Shown: piece after piece, positions 22,854 through 34,734 of the stretch
How the letters are laid out: every line of letters starts with the position of its first letter
Numbering within the stretch: the stretch's first letter is position 1
NCBI GenBank assembly: GCA_020080175.1
Contig: JAGHQL010000034.1
Span: forward strand, 62,001-126,000
Source of the DNA: Glutinoglossum americanum
Taxonomy: Eukaryota; Ascomycota; Geoglossomycetes; Geoglossales; Geoglossaceae
DNA length: 64,000 bases
Reading direction: 5' to 3'
Notes under the pieces: generated by a model
Databases searched by the model: none
Seen by the model: the letters and a program-made list of their open reading frames with translations, nothing else
What the model was told of the DNA's origin: nothing
Translations under genes and position numbers: made by a program

Positions 22854-24275
22854 TTATGCTGTTGATGTCCAGTGTTGCATTGATGATGACCCCGGGTAAT
22901 GGCCATGCCCACTCGCAACATTCCCCGACATCGGCCAGTAGGCACCCTTGTCGGGATTATAGCCAGCTGCATTTTCAGGCCGTGAGGTCATTGATGGGAT
23001 ACTACTCTGATATGGGCCAGTTGTGGAAACAGGTTGATAGCCCCGACCATAGCCAGATGGGGGTTTGCTTGCAAGCGGATCGCTCGATTCCATCGTCATA
23101 GGTATTGGCCGGAGCTGGTGTTGTGAATAATCCATGGCTTGCAGTACCCCAATTCCTCGACCGGGGGCGCTGGTAGATATACCACCGCCGTCAGCAGCTA
23201 ATGGATCGAGACGGTTGGGGGCCGATGCATAGGGCGCTGAAGTACTATAGGGGGAGTAATCGTCGACCTTGATCTGCCCGTGAGAAGGATTTCTACTGGC
23301 TTGGCCGTAATAAGCGTGTGGTACGGAGGACGGAGCCGTGGCGCCTATACCGTAGCTAGACGGAACGGAAGAGGCTTGGTGGGTGTCACTGCCGTACGGG
23401 GAAAAGTTTTCCGTTCCCGGGTACGAATAGCCAATCTGAGGCGGAGGGTGCGGCTGCGGTTGAGGGAGCTGATATCCTTGACCGTTGCGAGATGTCCTAC
23501 GATCGAAAGGGCCACTATTTGGATAGTTATAGGGCATCTGTGATCCGTCAAGTGCGCCTTCCCGGATTTCATCGGAGTCGTCAATCGGCGCACGGAAATT
23601 TTGTTTAGAAGTGAGCTCTAGCCGGGGTTTAATGTATCGAAGGGCATTGCTTATCGATGGTGTATCCAAAAGGCCACCCAAAACGTCTTCCACCTTGTAG
23701 TACGAAACGAGGTGATGGTGCACACCGTTCACGTTAACGCTCATCGTCTTCTTTACAAGCCCACCTTCTCTGAACCCGTAAGAGTCAACCAAAGATCCAA
23801 TGAGAGATCGCTCGGTCTCCTTGTCAAAGGTCTCGCTCTTCGGCGCGGGCGAGGTTGGCGACATTGGCGAGTATGACTGTAGGCTCCCATCTCCGCCATC
23901 AAGATTGGACCTCGGAGATGGGTACGGCTCACCAGGTTTAGTGAGTCGTTTATCTCTCTTGGTTGCTTTCTTCTTTTCACCTGGAGGAAACGGCTTTTCC
24001 AGCTCCCGATAAACAAGAAAGTTACCAAGGATTCTGCTGGGGCTCCATGCGACACCGTCCGTCCACCGCTTAATCCCAGACGCGTTCTCCTCGTAGATAA
24101 ACACACAACCACTCCGGATGAGAGCGCTCCTTTCGCGGTCGTGAGGCCGTCGAGGAACGTGGTGGAGCTGGCCTTGAAGACATGCTTCGAAGAGGACTAA
24201 GGCATCATTGGTCGTCGCAACGTGACCGAAATAAGTGGGATTCAGCGAGCCAGTGCCGCTACTAATTCTGGACAT
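22854..24275 (-). CDS. RYP1: WOPR-domain transcriptional regulator (Ryp1/Wor1/Sge1 family)
   Basis: DNA-binding master regulator of morphology, sporulation or virulence programmes in fungi. One exon of 473 residues. The N-terminal WOPR box spans residues about 14-95 (YFGHVATTNDALVLFEACLQ, HHVPRRPHDRERSALIRSG, GIKRWTDGVAWSPSRILGNF). The second conserved box follows at about 165-205 (KKTMSVNVNGVHHHLVSYYK). Between them is a Lys-rich stretch, EKKKATKRDKR, a likely nuclear signal. The C-terminal half is Tyr/Ser/Pro/Gln-rich and disordered, as in Ryp1 and Sge1. The full canonical length of WOPR is present. Which paralog (Ryp1-type or Pac2/Gti1-type) is inferred from the HHVPRRPHDRER and GVAWSPSRILGNFLVYREL wording, which favours Ryp1/Sge1. 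Confidence 0.93.
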   Translation of the reverse strand: MSRISSGTGSLNPTYFGHVATTNDALVLFEACLQGQLHHVPRRPHDRERSALIRSGCVFIYEENASGIKRWTDGVAWSPSRILGNFLVYRELEKPFPPGEKKKATKRDKRLTKPGEPYPSPRSNLDGGDGSLQSYSPMSPTSPAPKSETFDKETERSLIGSLVDSYGFREGGLVKKTMSVNVNGVHHHLVSYYKVEDVLGGLLDTPSISNALRYIKPRLELTSKQNFRAPIDDSDEIREGALDGSQMPYNYPNSGPFDRRTSRNGQGYQLPQPQPHPPPQIGYSYPGTENFSPYGSDTHQASSVPSSYGIGATAPSSVPHAYYGQASRNPSHGQIKVDDYSPYSTSAPYASAPNRLDPLAADGGGISTSAPGRGIGVLQAMDYSQHQLRPIPMTMESSDPLASKPPSGYGRGYQPVSTTGPYQSSIPSMTSRPENAAGYNPDKGAYWPMSGNVASGHGHYPGSSSMQHWTSTA

Positions 24276-27200
24276 GATTCGGGAGACAGCCGGAGGCCGA
24301 GGGACCTAGGACAACAACTCTCTTCGATGCAGCTAAATTCAGTCTCGGACGCCAGAAAAACGAAACTGGCGACGGGTCCTGGGAAGGGTTCTCTAGGAAT
24401 AAGTTACGCTTCGGAAAGTGGAAACTTAAATGCCACCCAACGTGGAGCCCTAGAGAAGCAGTCGACAGCGCAAACAGCAGAAAAGACGAGCGCGAGGCTC
24501 ACAATCCGGCGCGACAAAGACGAATGAAAATCAGACTCTCGGGTTGGCTGAGGCCTATCCTAGCGAAAGGCTTTTTTCCTCGAGCCAGCAGCGAGCGGGA
24601 AAGTTTGAATGGCAAATCCTTTGCAAATTAGATTGCCGCGAAGGCCAACAAAATGAGAAGAAGATCCACAATTTGGGCCAGAAGTCAGATCTTGAGTGCT
24701 GTTTCCACGCGGGGATAAGCAAAACTCAAATCAGAAAGAAGCCCTCCCTCCACGGCTAGACCAGTTCCTTCCCTTCTGTTGGTGCTGTTCACTTAATTCG
24801 AGCGGGGCAAAGTGGCACTCAACAGTCAACCCTCCAGAATCTGCATCCATCATCAGCATCAACAGGCCAATGCATAGTTCGTGAAAAGACGATAACGGAA
24901 AGGAATTTGTCAATCAGGCCATGCACGGCTCCGTGACATCTACAAGTTCCATGTACGTACATACAGCATACACATGTTCATGATGCCCAAAATTACCCGT
25001 GTACGCGAAAGCCAAACTGGGAACAACTTACGAGAGTACAACTACCTTTGAGGACCAGCATCAGACACAGAAAGCAAGTTGTCCCCAAAGCTTGTGCAAC
25101 CCTAACAACAATCGCTAGTGGTCGAAGTTTATTATCGTAGAGCGACGACAAATGTGACGGGGGAGAGTTGGGTGCCTTTTGGAAAGAGGGCTGAGGAGTT
25201 GTAGGGGATCCAATTTGGCTAAGGCCGGCGCGGGGTCGCGTCTAAAGACTTGAAATCCTCACCTAGTTGGATCGAATTTCGCAGGGGGTCCCAAGCAACG
25301 AGCCCTGTCTAGACGGACTCGATGCCTTTTTCCCACACAGGCGTCTCTCGTTGCTTGGTGGGCTTTCGCTGGGCTTGTGGGCGAGGTTGGGAGAGTATGT
25401 AGGATCGAGGCTGAGGGAGCAGCAGATGGAACTGGTGCCTGAAGACAAAATCCAATGGCTCTATAGTCCAGCTTCAACAGCACGGCCTTAGCGTGTCTCT
25501 CTGGTCATACAGCAGAGCACCGACTTGTGTCCTGGTCTTGCATAACCGTTCTCACAGGGCTCTTGTGTTGGATTCTCTAGAGTATGGGATACAGGTGTAC
25601 GTGTGTACGTGTGTGTAGTAGCAGGTACCGTAGTGCGCTTTATGAACCGTGTGCCTATGTACACTCTTCACAAGATGCACGGAGCAGGTACCGTGCCGGA
25701 TCAGCCGCCGTAAGAAGTGTAAGAGTGTTCGCCCACCGTTCAAATGTGGCTTAACGCGTACGAGTCGCAAAACCGAGGCGGTGGAAATTCTCCAGTTGTG
25801 CAGAAGCGCGTCGTACAAAGGTGGCTGTCTCCAGCAGTGGTGATGTCAGTTTAAGGCGCGGACTGGGAAGCTCGCGGTCATGGAGCAGGGGATGAACGAG
25901 GAGGCTTTTGCGGGCTTACGTCCTGTTGGTACCCAACCCAGCTTCGGGGAGCGGTCAGGCAAGGTAGGTGAATGAAACAGGGATAAGTTTACCCATTCAG
26001 TGCCTGAGGCTTTTGCCTGCTAAATTACTAGGTCTCCCCATTATTTGAAATGACGGGGGATTATCTTAAATCGCCCCATGCACCAGAGCACAGAGAGCAG
26101 AGCACAGGCCGCTCGCGCGCAATAAAGCTGCTGTCTGACCTACCCTAGCCCTTCCCCCATGGCGGATTGGGATCGATACTAGTGCAATGATTTTTGGGAG
26201 GTCTCCTCACACCTCGATCACTCCTAGAATCTTTTAATTTTGATCATGGCCAGTACAGCCACCAGTCGACTCTTCATAATGGTGGTGCAGCATGTGCAGC
26301 ATGGAACAATGGAGTGCGCGTGCTTGTGAAGTACATGCGTTGTACAGGCTGTACACGGCTCAGGCTAACACGTGAATCACTAGACACTACGGGGTGGACT
26401 AGGTAGATTTCAATCAATGCCCCGACTCCTCAGAAACGGCAGGGCTTGGAGGAGAAACACAATGCCAAGAACAGCTGTACCAGCGTTCGGAATACTCGAC
26501 CCGGAGCTAGATGGCCTGCTAAGCCCGGATCTCGCCGTTTTCGCGACACTCTCGTCGAACTAGTCACGATGCTGAAATTCGGTATCGTGTATCCCTGGAA
26601 CAGAGTGAGCTGTCTGTCCTGTCGGCACCAGCCTAGCATCACCGGGAATTGACAGGATCGGGAAATCCCGCGGCTGTGACGATCCAGCGTCGACCAGGGC
26701 TTGGAAACGTTCCTCACCCCTAACTTTTCCAGTACCCAGATTGGATCGTGCTAAGATACTCCGCGGCGCGCTCTTCATACGTTCTCTATGCATCTGGCGT
26801 GGTGTCTTACGACGCACCTCTCGCGATAACCGAAAGACAAAATGACCCTGTCGACATAGTCATCTCATGTTCTCTCTCTGCTGTGTACATCTTGATCTCA
26901 ACTTCTGCTCTTCATGAACCCCGGGTCCCCCAGCCCAACTCCGAACCAGTACAGCGGTCTCCAGCCGCGAGCCATTAGGCAACATTTTCCGGAGGTAAAG
27001 CCTAGAAGGGCTAAACATTGGCCGCACTCTCAGTAGGCTAAAGGGGCAGGGGGGGCTGTATGGGACACGCGCAAACACCGCGGACCACTCAGAGCGTATC
27101 GCTTTGCTAGTACTAATCGGCTATCGGTAGCAACAAGGGCAGCGCACATGCGGAACTCTCAGCCACGTTTGAAATCCCTCAAAATGAGCCGGAGGCGTCC

Positions 27201-27391
27201 AGACTTCTTCGCTAGAAAAAATAAATTGGAGCAGCGCCAATAAGATCGAACCTAATCTCGACTTGACCTCCACGTAACCAATCTCGCTGATCATCGCCTT
27301 GAACGAGAGAACTAGCATTCATCCTTCCAATTCCAACTACGGACGACTTGAAGGCATGAACAAGTCAAAACAACCGGTGACACAAATCCGC
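24276..27391. other. 3.1 kb upstream region of the WOPR gene
   Basis: Long gap with no supportable gene. It holds a 12-base perfect palindrome ATGTACGTACAT at 24951-24962, a GT-rich stretch at about 25595-25615, and two copies of AGCAGGTACCGT near 25620 and 25683. Open frames here are under 100 codons with no motifs. Long upstream regions are usual for WOPR master regulators, so much of it may be regulatory; that is inference. Confidence 0.5.
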
Positions 27392-30020
27392 TTAGTGCCC
27401 TGGACCCATGAAATACCAAGGGACCCTCTCCCCATAACGCTCCCCAGGCGATTGCATCGGCATTGGCACGTGTCCTTCAAAAATTTCAATGTCTTCCGGG
27501 CTAACTGTCCGACCAGCTGCGTTGGGCTCCGGGATCGGAATTACCACACCGCATTCCCAGTTGCGGCAGTTCAGTTTGGGGTCTTTGCTTGACCTGTCTT
27601 TCACCAATCTACCCCTGGATATCGACGAAGAACTAAGTTAGAAGTTACACCTAGGCTGGTTAATATCGATGCGGGACCTTACCAGGCACTTTCGGTCAAA
27701 TTTGCACTACCATGATAAGACCATGCCCTTCTTGGAGCATTCCCTTGAGCCGTAGAATGTGGTTTCGAATAGGACGGCCGAACGAAAAGCATCTTCAATT
27801 CGTTCAGTAGTGAGCGACAGGACGCCTTCAGGGAATATGTATTGCAACTTGCCTTGTTGTGCATTAGTAGACCTACACGGGTGCTCTTGCAGTCGCGTAG
27901 GAGTTGACGGGGAAATGACGAAGCGTGGAACCACTTCGATTGAAAACAGATAGTTCCCCCACCCTAGGGTAAGTTAGCGAATTGCATGCCCATAGCAGAT
28001 TTTTCACAATTTACTCACGTCAATGCCCCCTTTGCTATTTGCAACAGTATCTCTGGTTGGAAAGTAAACTTGAACGTTCGATCGAACCGACCCCGAGAGA
28101 TAACTGAGCGTGTCATCGGAGCTTTCCGACTCGGTCATGCCCTTGGTCTTCTGCCTTGCCTTCGAGGGCTTGTTCCTCATGTTGTACTCTTTCAGGCCAT
28201 TGTCGCCTAGACACGCTTAGACACGAACATCTTGCGTTAGAGTAGAAGCTAACCTTGGGCCGCAAGATACATGGTCATGAGAAATCTCTCATCAAGAGAT
28301 CCAAGTGATGAGGTCTACGTGGTCAGCGATTCCCTCAGCAGCGGGACAGAACTCGAGAACAAATCTCATTACTCACAACAATGTCCATCCGCAGTTGATC
28401 GCTAGTCTGCAGGCCTAGCCTCCGGATAGCGGTACCAAGGCCACAGTAACCTGTACGTTTCCAGTCTTCGCCGCTATGAGATCCACCTCTTCTAGTACGT
28501 TAGTGCTAGCCGGTAGCTGCTGTGCAGGAGAGGATGGACTATAGAGGCTCTCACATAGTGTGTACGAAGGCTAGCTCACTGGTTTCTCTGAAGTCAAAGT
28601 TCAAAACCCCTTTGATCACCTTTTCGTCAAGCCCCATGGCCTGAAGGAAATGGACCAATTCCTTCCCGAAGAAGGTCAAATCCTCAACACCGACTACCTG
28701 CCCGCCAGTCAAACGTGGCAGGTCGATCATAAAGACCATCTGCAGGGTCGGGTCGTGTCAGAAATCTGATTAAGGGAATCGGAGGGAATCAGGAAACCAA
28801 CATTCTCCATAGTGCCATCCTCTCCCCAATCGTAAGGAGTAAGGTTGGCACTGGGCACAACAATACGAAGATGGGACGGATGAAAAAGCAATTGGAGCTT
28901 GGAATGCATGCAAGTCACGTTCCCTGGCATAGGCGGGAAACAGAGAATAAGATTGGACATGTGGGCCGAGTCTTGAAGGTACTGCATTCTCTGTTGAAGT
29001 TAGATAAAGCACCGCAAAACTAGCCTGCCACTCTGAGTATTCCTCGGTATCTTACCATTTCCTTATCCTTTGCTTGCATGACAAAAAAAAGTTTCACTTT
29101 ATCCATGTTCAATTTGCTGAACACCCAATCCACATCCCACTGAAATGCACTTAGTATGGCAGTTCGCAGATCATCCTGTTCATAAATCAGAACCATGAGG
29201 GGTAAATTCCGTAAATCATCCAACATAAGTGATCGAGATAGCTAATGTCGATTTCTGTCTCAACTGTGGTATATGAAGAACGGACCTTTTGCAAAACCTC
29301 TTCAAGTTTGACATCTCCATCCCTTTGATAACCTTGTGCCCATGTCTTCTTGACTGTGCCTTTAGGATATTGTATACCTGATCCAGTTGGCGCCGCCGTA
29401 TTTTGCACTGAGTTGGTCCCGTTGGATAGCGACAGATTGGCCTCGCCTCTGGCAGAGGTAGGCAAACTGCTAGAACCGAATTGCGATCTCGAATCTTGTA
29501 CGCCTCTCTCACTAGTATTACCGGAAACTGCAATACCTGAATATTCCACTTTCTTGGTAGCTTTAACGACTCTTCCAGGGGGTGGGGATATTGGGGCTTT
29601 CCGCTTTCTTGCTAGACGCTCTTCCTCCATCTTTTTCCTATCGATACCTCCCAGAAATGAGGTTGCCTTCGGAGATGTTTCCTGTCGCACACCCCTGCTA
29701 AATTTTCCCGACGAATTATTTTCCGGAATGGAATACAGTGATCCGGATGCCCTCTGCTCTGTCCTCTGGCTAAACATAGAGTGGGTTTTGTTCCAAGGAT
29801 ATCGAATATCAGCCCCATGTTGGCCATCCAGCTCTGCAGTTTGGTGTCCCCTTGGCCTCTTCCGTGAAGTCGGAGATTTTGAGACCTCAGTCTCTTCATC
29901 ACTGCAGAGATCAATGATTTTGGCGTTTTGAGGTGATAGAGACGGCGTCTCAGGCTGCTGCTGCAATGATAAGGCAATGGCCATGTGCAGCTGGCTCTCT
30001 TCGTCCCAATCATCGGACAT
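27392..30020 (-). CDS. TDP1: Tyrosyl-DNA phosphodiesterase 1 (TDP1) with ubiquitin-interacting motif
   Basis: Nuclear repair enzyme that cleaves 3'-phosphotyrosyl links left by topoisomerase I. Ten exons: 30020-29286, 29175-29056, 28990-28802, 28739-28555, 28488-28377, 28314-28254, 28206-28019, 27963-27853, 27792-27683, 27614-27392. All close in phase to 677 residues. The first exon carries a UIM-like helix (EESQLHMAIALSLQ) and a disordered region. The first HKD motif is MHSKLQLLFHPSHLRIVVPSANL and the second is LLMHNK with GSANLTESAWG, so both catalytic His/Lys pairs are present. The intron after LLMHNK begins GCAAGT instead of GT, 60 bases long and stop-free. The C-terminus ends VPWYFMGPGH. 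Fungal TDP1 genes with N-terminal UIMs are known in ascomycetes, to my memory. Confidence 0.93.
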
Positions 30021-31154
30021 GGTGGGCAGGTAGTTGGAGTGGGGGCCGTTTAGAACGATGGTGATTTGCTCGCTGGTTTGAGGGCAGAAGAACTAAGGCG
30101 CTTTCTGGATCGGGAATTTTAGACGAGATCTGAGGCTGAGAATAAGCTTACTTGTCACCTGCCAGGTTAAATAAACGTGTTCCACAACCGAAGACGTCAT
30201 GGGCTCAATCGCGGACTTGCCATCCGTATTATCATTCGCGATGGCCGCCGCGGCCCTCACCACATAACATAATTATCATATCTCTTGACGGGCTCATTCG
30301 GTCTAAGATGCCAGCACAGCGAGCGAGACAAAACATGTTGTGGTTTGTAGTTGTCGCGCTGGGAATGCCACCCAACCACCCCTATCATTTAGCCCCCACT
30401 GACCTGGCGCGGCTCGCGACCATGCAGATAAATTCAATGTTGCTGTTATTGAACGAGCATCAATGGTAGGGGGCCAAACCCCGACAGGTCTAAACAAATA
30501 CAAGTACGGAGCCGGATGGTTGGACAATAATGTCTAGAGTGGGAGATGCTTTAATGACTCGAACATGGAAATTATCCCATCTCACTAAGTTTTGGAGTCG
30601 TCAACATTCGACCACCTCTTCGGCGATTCCTAAGATACCATGGCCTCATGTTACTTCCACGAAATTTCCCGAAATGTCGAGTGGTTTCCTTACGGCCCTT
30701 TAGGCATAAGCTATATATCCTCATCTTTACTCTTTCCAATTTTACTACTACCCATTGGAAGTATCCCTATCATCCCATCATAGTTATATGAAGGTCCCTC
30801 CATAGCGCAGCGGCTGCCTTCATGGGGGTACCTATGGTCACTAGGAGCCCTCCTGGGTATACGACTGCTCTTTACTTCGCCAAGCACTGGACTATATCTA
30901 CCCCGAGGTTTAACGCCTCAGAGCTGAACTTCAAGCTGTCAGAGCAGAGTATGTTCATCAACTACTTTTTAGGAGAAGTCCCCTCTAACTTCCTACTGCG
31001 AGTAGTGTAGGTGAAAGAAGGGTACAACTTGCACAGTTTTTAGGACACCAATCCCTTATTAGGGTCCGGCAAGGTCCCATCCTGTTTCAGATATACCGAG
31101 CTGGGCAAGAGCAGATCAACGGCTTCGATGGCTCAAAATCTTCAAGAAGGTCAA
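30021..31154. other. Intergenic between TDP1 and PHA2
   Basis: TDP1 5' flank and PHA2 3' flank. Small open frames only; no motif, repeat or RNA gene that I can defend. Confidence 0.6.
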
Positions 31155-32301
31155 TCAATTAATACCATCCATACGTTCCTGCCCTTTCAATTGATCTCGC
31201 CAGCTCCCGAGCCAGCGCCAACCCTTTGCTTTGTTGGCCAAGTCCTTCAGCGCCCCCCTTACAGCCCCATCCGGATCACCCCACTCACTGCCCTCAAACT
31301 CTACAAAGAAAATGTAATGCCATGGTGCTGTCTGAGTCGGCCGTGAGTTGATGCTTGTGAGATTCAATCCATGTGTCTTGAATACCATGAGTGCATCTGC
31401 CAGCGCTCCTGGAGATTGGTGGTCGATCGTAAAGGAGAGAAGCGATTTGTATTCCCACCCCGACTCGTTCTCCTCACGCGGTGCTCCCGCCACAGCACCC
31501 CAAGTGAGTGGCTCAGGCCGCTCATTCCCCTTCCTAATTATCAGAAACCGTGTTGTATTATCTGCTCGGTCCTCTATCTTAGGAGCCAGAATGTCGAGAC
31601 TATGCTCTTCCGCAGCAATGGCACTGGAAATTGCTGCACTTGTCCTGGTCTTGTCCAGGCTCACTATCTCTGCTGCTTTGCTTGTTGATGACACCTCATG
31701 TCTCTCTGCATGCTTCAAGTACTGGGCCAGGAAAATCTCACACTGACCGAATGCTTGTGGGTGCGAATAGATACGGCGGATACCCGAGAACCGGCTGTGG
31801 TGCTCAAGGCCGGGAGCAAGTTGTGTTGTGGGTTCTTGCGAGGACCCGGAAGTGGAGAAGTGGGAGTCATTATGGCCAAGAAGGTTATGGTGAACGCCTA
31901 CATAGACCTCTCCACAGACGTTAACATCAGGGTAGGTATTCTGACGATCGCAGAAGAGATCGAGGGTGTAGACGACAGAACCATTCGTAGAGTTCTCAAA
32001 GGGAACCACGCCACAGGTAATAGCTGAGGATTGGACAGCCTCAAATATATCTGTTGTGTGGTCATAAGCTTGGACTGCTGCAGATGAAATACAAGACGGG
32101 GAAAAAAGAGCCGAGCAACCTTGAATAGTGGTTTGGCCTTCGAATTGGTACTCTTTGGAATCGAAATATTTAACGGCTGCCTACCGGGTGTTAATTAATA
32201 CGATATGCCAACGGGTTTTGTGAAGGCGGCAGTTGGGGTATACCAACCTGATGGGAATACGAGGACCTGGATCCCAGATATGCTACTAGCTGTTTTTTCA
32301 T
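31155..32301 (-). CDS. PHA2: Prephenate dehydratase Pha2
   Basis: Converts prephenate to phenylpyruvate, the committed step to phenylalanine. Two exons, 32301-32248 (18 codons) and 32180-31155, give 359 residues. The catalytic domain has VVPFENSTNGSV, the GEVYVGVHHNLLG region, and NTTRFLII containing the essential Thr of the TRF motif. A C-terminal ACT domain follows (LLSFTIDHQSPGALADAL, LTSINSRPT), the site of Phe feedback control in this family. The N-terminal substrate loop reads YLGSRSSYSHQ, whereas most enzymes have GPxGSYSHQ; the conserved Pro and one Gly are changed. The start is the first Met of the short first exon, whose splice restores SYSHQ-AAVKYF. Confidence 0.92.
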
Positions 32302-33259
32302 TCCGAACAGGCACGCTGGGAACAATCCTGCCTCGAGCTCTCTCCGAGATGCTATTGTTGCCGATTGCCGCAATCGGACTATCGGCTCTAAGGATGCAGT
32401 GCGTATGAAGCGAAAACGCAATTACACTCTTAAGAACAAGCTTAAAAGAACTAATTGACCAGTAAAGTGGGCATGTATAAGTATCAGCCGACGCACATAA
32501 GTAGAACACGACTTCCCTATACTGATTCTATGATTTGATCATGATTGTGTCAAATTATCGACAAATTCCACGTTTTGTTTGCTCTGATAGGAACAAAAAG
32601 CTAACTAGAGCGCTACAGTTCCTTCCCTTTTGGCTTATGCCGCTTCTTAAATAAAGACTATATTTCTTTCCATTTTACTCTTGTGGTTCTTAAACGTTAT
32701 TAGTCGGGAATCCCTCATAGGCATGTATACTATTGTGCAGCGGTAATCAGTCATAGGGGTTCCTCCCCAGTATGCGCAACTTCAATAACATACTGCGTTT
32801 TAAGCTAGGTGGTTCGCCGAATTCTACTAGTAGGTTCAGGGGTCATCCGGCATCCGAGGATAGAGAATATAATTGATCATCTCACGAGATGGTGAATTGG
32901 AGCGGAAAGTTTGTTGATAAATCAAATTCTCCATTCTGTACGCTATATTTGAATGACCATCCGCAGAGTTTATAGCCTCCCCTGCGGCCCCCCTTCGTCG
33001 AACTTTTATGGCTGCTAACCTAAGATACCGCGTTAGCGGGAACAATAACACGGCACTAAGGATGTTACATGCCAGTAATGGAAAGAACATCGATCTAATG
33101 AGCCACAACAGCCTTAGAGGAGTGCTTGCACAAAACTTGACCAGCTCCTCCTTCGTTCCGAGTGGCGTGTCTCGGATGCCTATCGCGGGAAGCCGTCAGA
33201 GCGTCCCTTGGCGGGATCTCTGTGCGCGCATCCTCGCGGTCTGCGAGGTTACCGAACCG
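32302..33259. other. Upstream region of PHA2 and 3' flank of SUP45
   Basis: Includes the 17-base palindrome at 32361-32377, described separately. The remainder has only short motif-less open frames. Confidence 0.6.
32361..32377. promoter_or_regulatory. 17-base perfect palindrome (CCG-N11-CGG) upstream of PHA2
   Basis: CCGATTGCCGCAATCGG reads the same on both strands around one central base and lies about 60 bases before the PHA2 start codon. Zn2Cys6 regulators bind paired CGG triplets at fixed spacing, so this looks like a dimer operator. Which factor binds is unknown. Confidence 0.5.
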
Positions 33260-34734
33260 TCAATCTTAACCAATGTTAGTGAGTCGATTCCTAACGGCGC
33301 GTGGCATTTGTGGGCTCACCATCGTAGTACTCATCATCGTCATCAAAATCAGCCAACTGCTCAAAGTTGACTTTGTATCGCAGCAATGCCCCAATTCCAC
33401 CAAATCCTTTGACAAACTGATTACCCTCGCTGGATTTGTCGGACACGAATTCTAATGAAGCACCAAAGTCCTTATACTTCTCAGCTAACCACTCAAGGAA
33501 TGGCATCTGCTCAACCAATTCCATTTCCTGCCCAGTATCCTTGTCCATAAATGCTTCGCGGGACCCAGATTCCTGTGCCTTAGTGGTGTGAAGGATGACC
33601 TCGGTGCCAGAGGCAGAATTCAACTTCCAACGGGTAACATCGAGATTTTCAAACACAATAAGCGTCTCCGCAGCGCCAAGCTCTAGTGCCTTCAGTGTGT
33701 CTTCAATACCGTAGCAAACCTTCCCGCTATCCTGACTAATCTCATCAAAGTACTTCGAAATCAGCTTCTTTTCCTGGATGAATTTCACGTTGCTCAGAGT
33801 CTCTGATGACAGTTCAATAGCCTGATTGAAGCCGTTCTCACCACCGTAAGATACATCTACAACTTTGATAACCTTAGACTGGAGGCGCTGATCAAACATG
33901 TCCGACTGGTTGAGGTCGTTCTTGAAATCAGCTGAACCTGCAAGGATGAGCCCGGCAACATTGACTTTATCGTTCGTAATGAAGTTCTGCACCGCCAGCT
34001 CGGCAACCTTGCGGACATAGTTGTGTCGTTTCTCCTCTCTAAGACGAGCGAAACGAAGCGCCGACTGCCCACCCCTGCCGTGTTTCTTTGGTAGATCGAC
34101 GCTAAACTTGTGGACAACATCCCTTGTATTACCACTCAGAGTGCCGAACAAAGCACCGTTCCCATCCATAATTATGAAACCAAACTTCTGATCGGACTCG
34201 AGCAGTTCGGTCAAAGCTTCCGTGTGGAATTTGTTGTCACACAGATAGAGTGAAGTATTGATTGGCTTGAATGGCTCGAAGTCAATGTTAATCTTCCGTT
34301 CCTTGCCCTCGGATGTAATGATTTCACCACAGTAGACGACCAGACCATTAGGAGGGACTTTTGAGTAAAGCTTAAGACGCTGCTGAGTTGAAGTGATAGC
34401 GGAAAGGACCGAAAGTCGATTGACTCGGGATTTGATGTTTGAAGCGGTTCCCTAATGGAATGTCAGGTTTTGGTTGCTATAGAATAGAGAATATATTTCA
34501 ACATACAAATTCTTCGGCCAACATCTTTGCTGCTCGCGAGACCTGATCCTTTGGGGCTACACGTCGGCTAGTCAGTTAAGCGCAACCGATGCCCACTACA
34601 CGAAAACACTTACGAATGATCAATGAGATCATGGAGGTTCCATTTCCCCTCGCAGCCTCTAGGCGTTTGATTAGTTTCTTGACCTTCCAGATCTCAATAT
34701 TCTTCTCAGCATCGTTTCCTTGAGGAGCGCTCAT
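33260..34734 (-). CDS. SUP45: Eukaryotic peptide chain release factor 1 (eRF1)
   Basis: Recognises all three stop codons and triggers peptide release with eRF3. Exons 34734-34614, 34556-34507, 34451-33320 and 33264-33260 give 435 residues, the normal length. Motifs present are SLIIPPKDQVSR, NIKS (stop recognition), YLCDNKF (YxCxxxF) and GGQ in [27 protein letters not shown]. The last exon has only five coding bases: two complete the codon for the final Asp and three form the TGA, after a 55-base intron. Reading through that intron would instead give a different short tail (EPTNATRR). The conserved [12 protein letters not shown] end supports splicing. Confidence 0.96.

Noticed and set aside
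22280-22899. Two adjoining plus-strand frames as a two-exon gene
   Set aside because: No in-phase splice found, no family match, and the second overlaps the 3' end of the WOPR coding sequence.
29350-29931. 193-codon open frame on the plus strand
   Set aside because: Antisense to the first exon of TDP1; no motifs.
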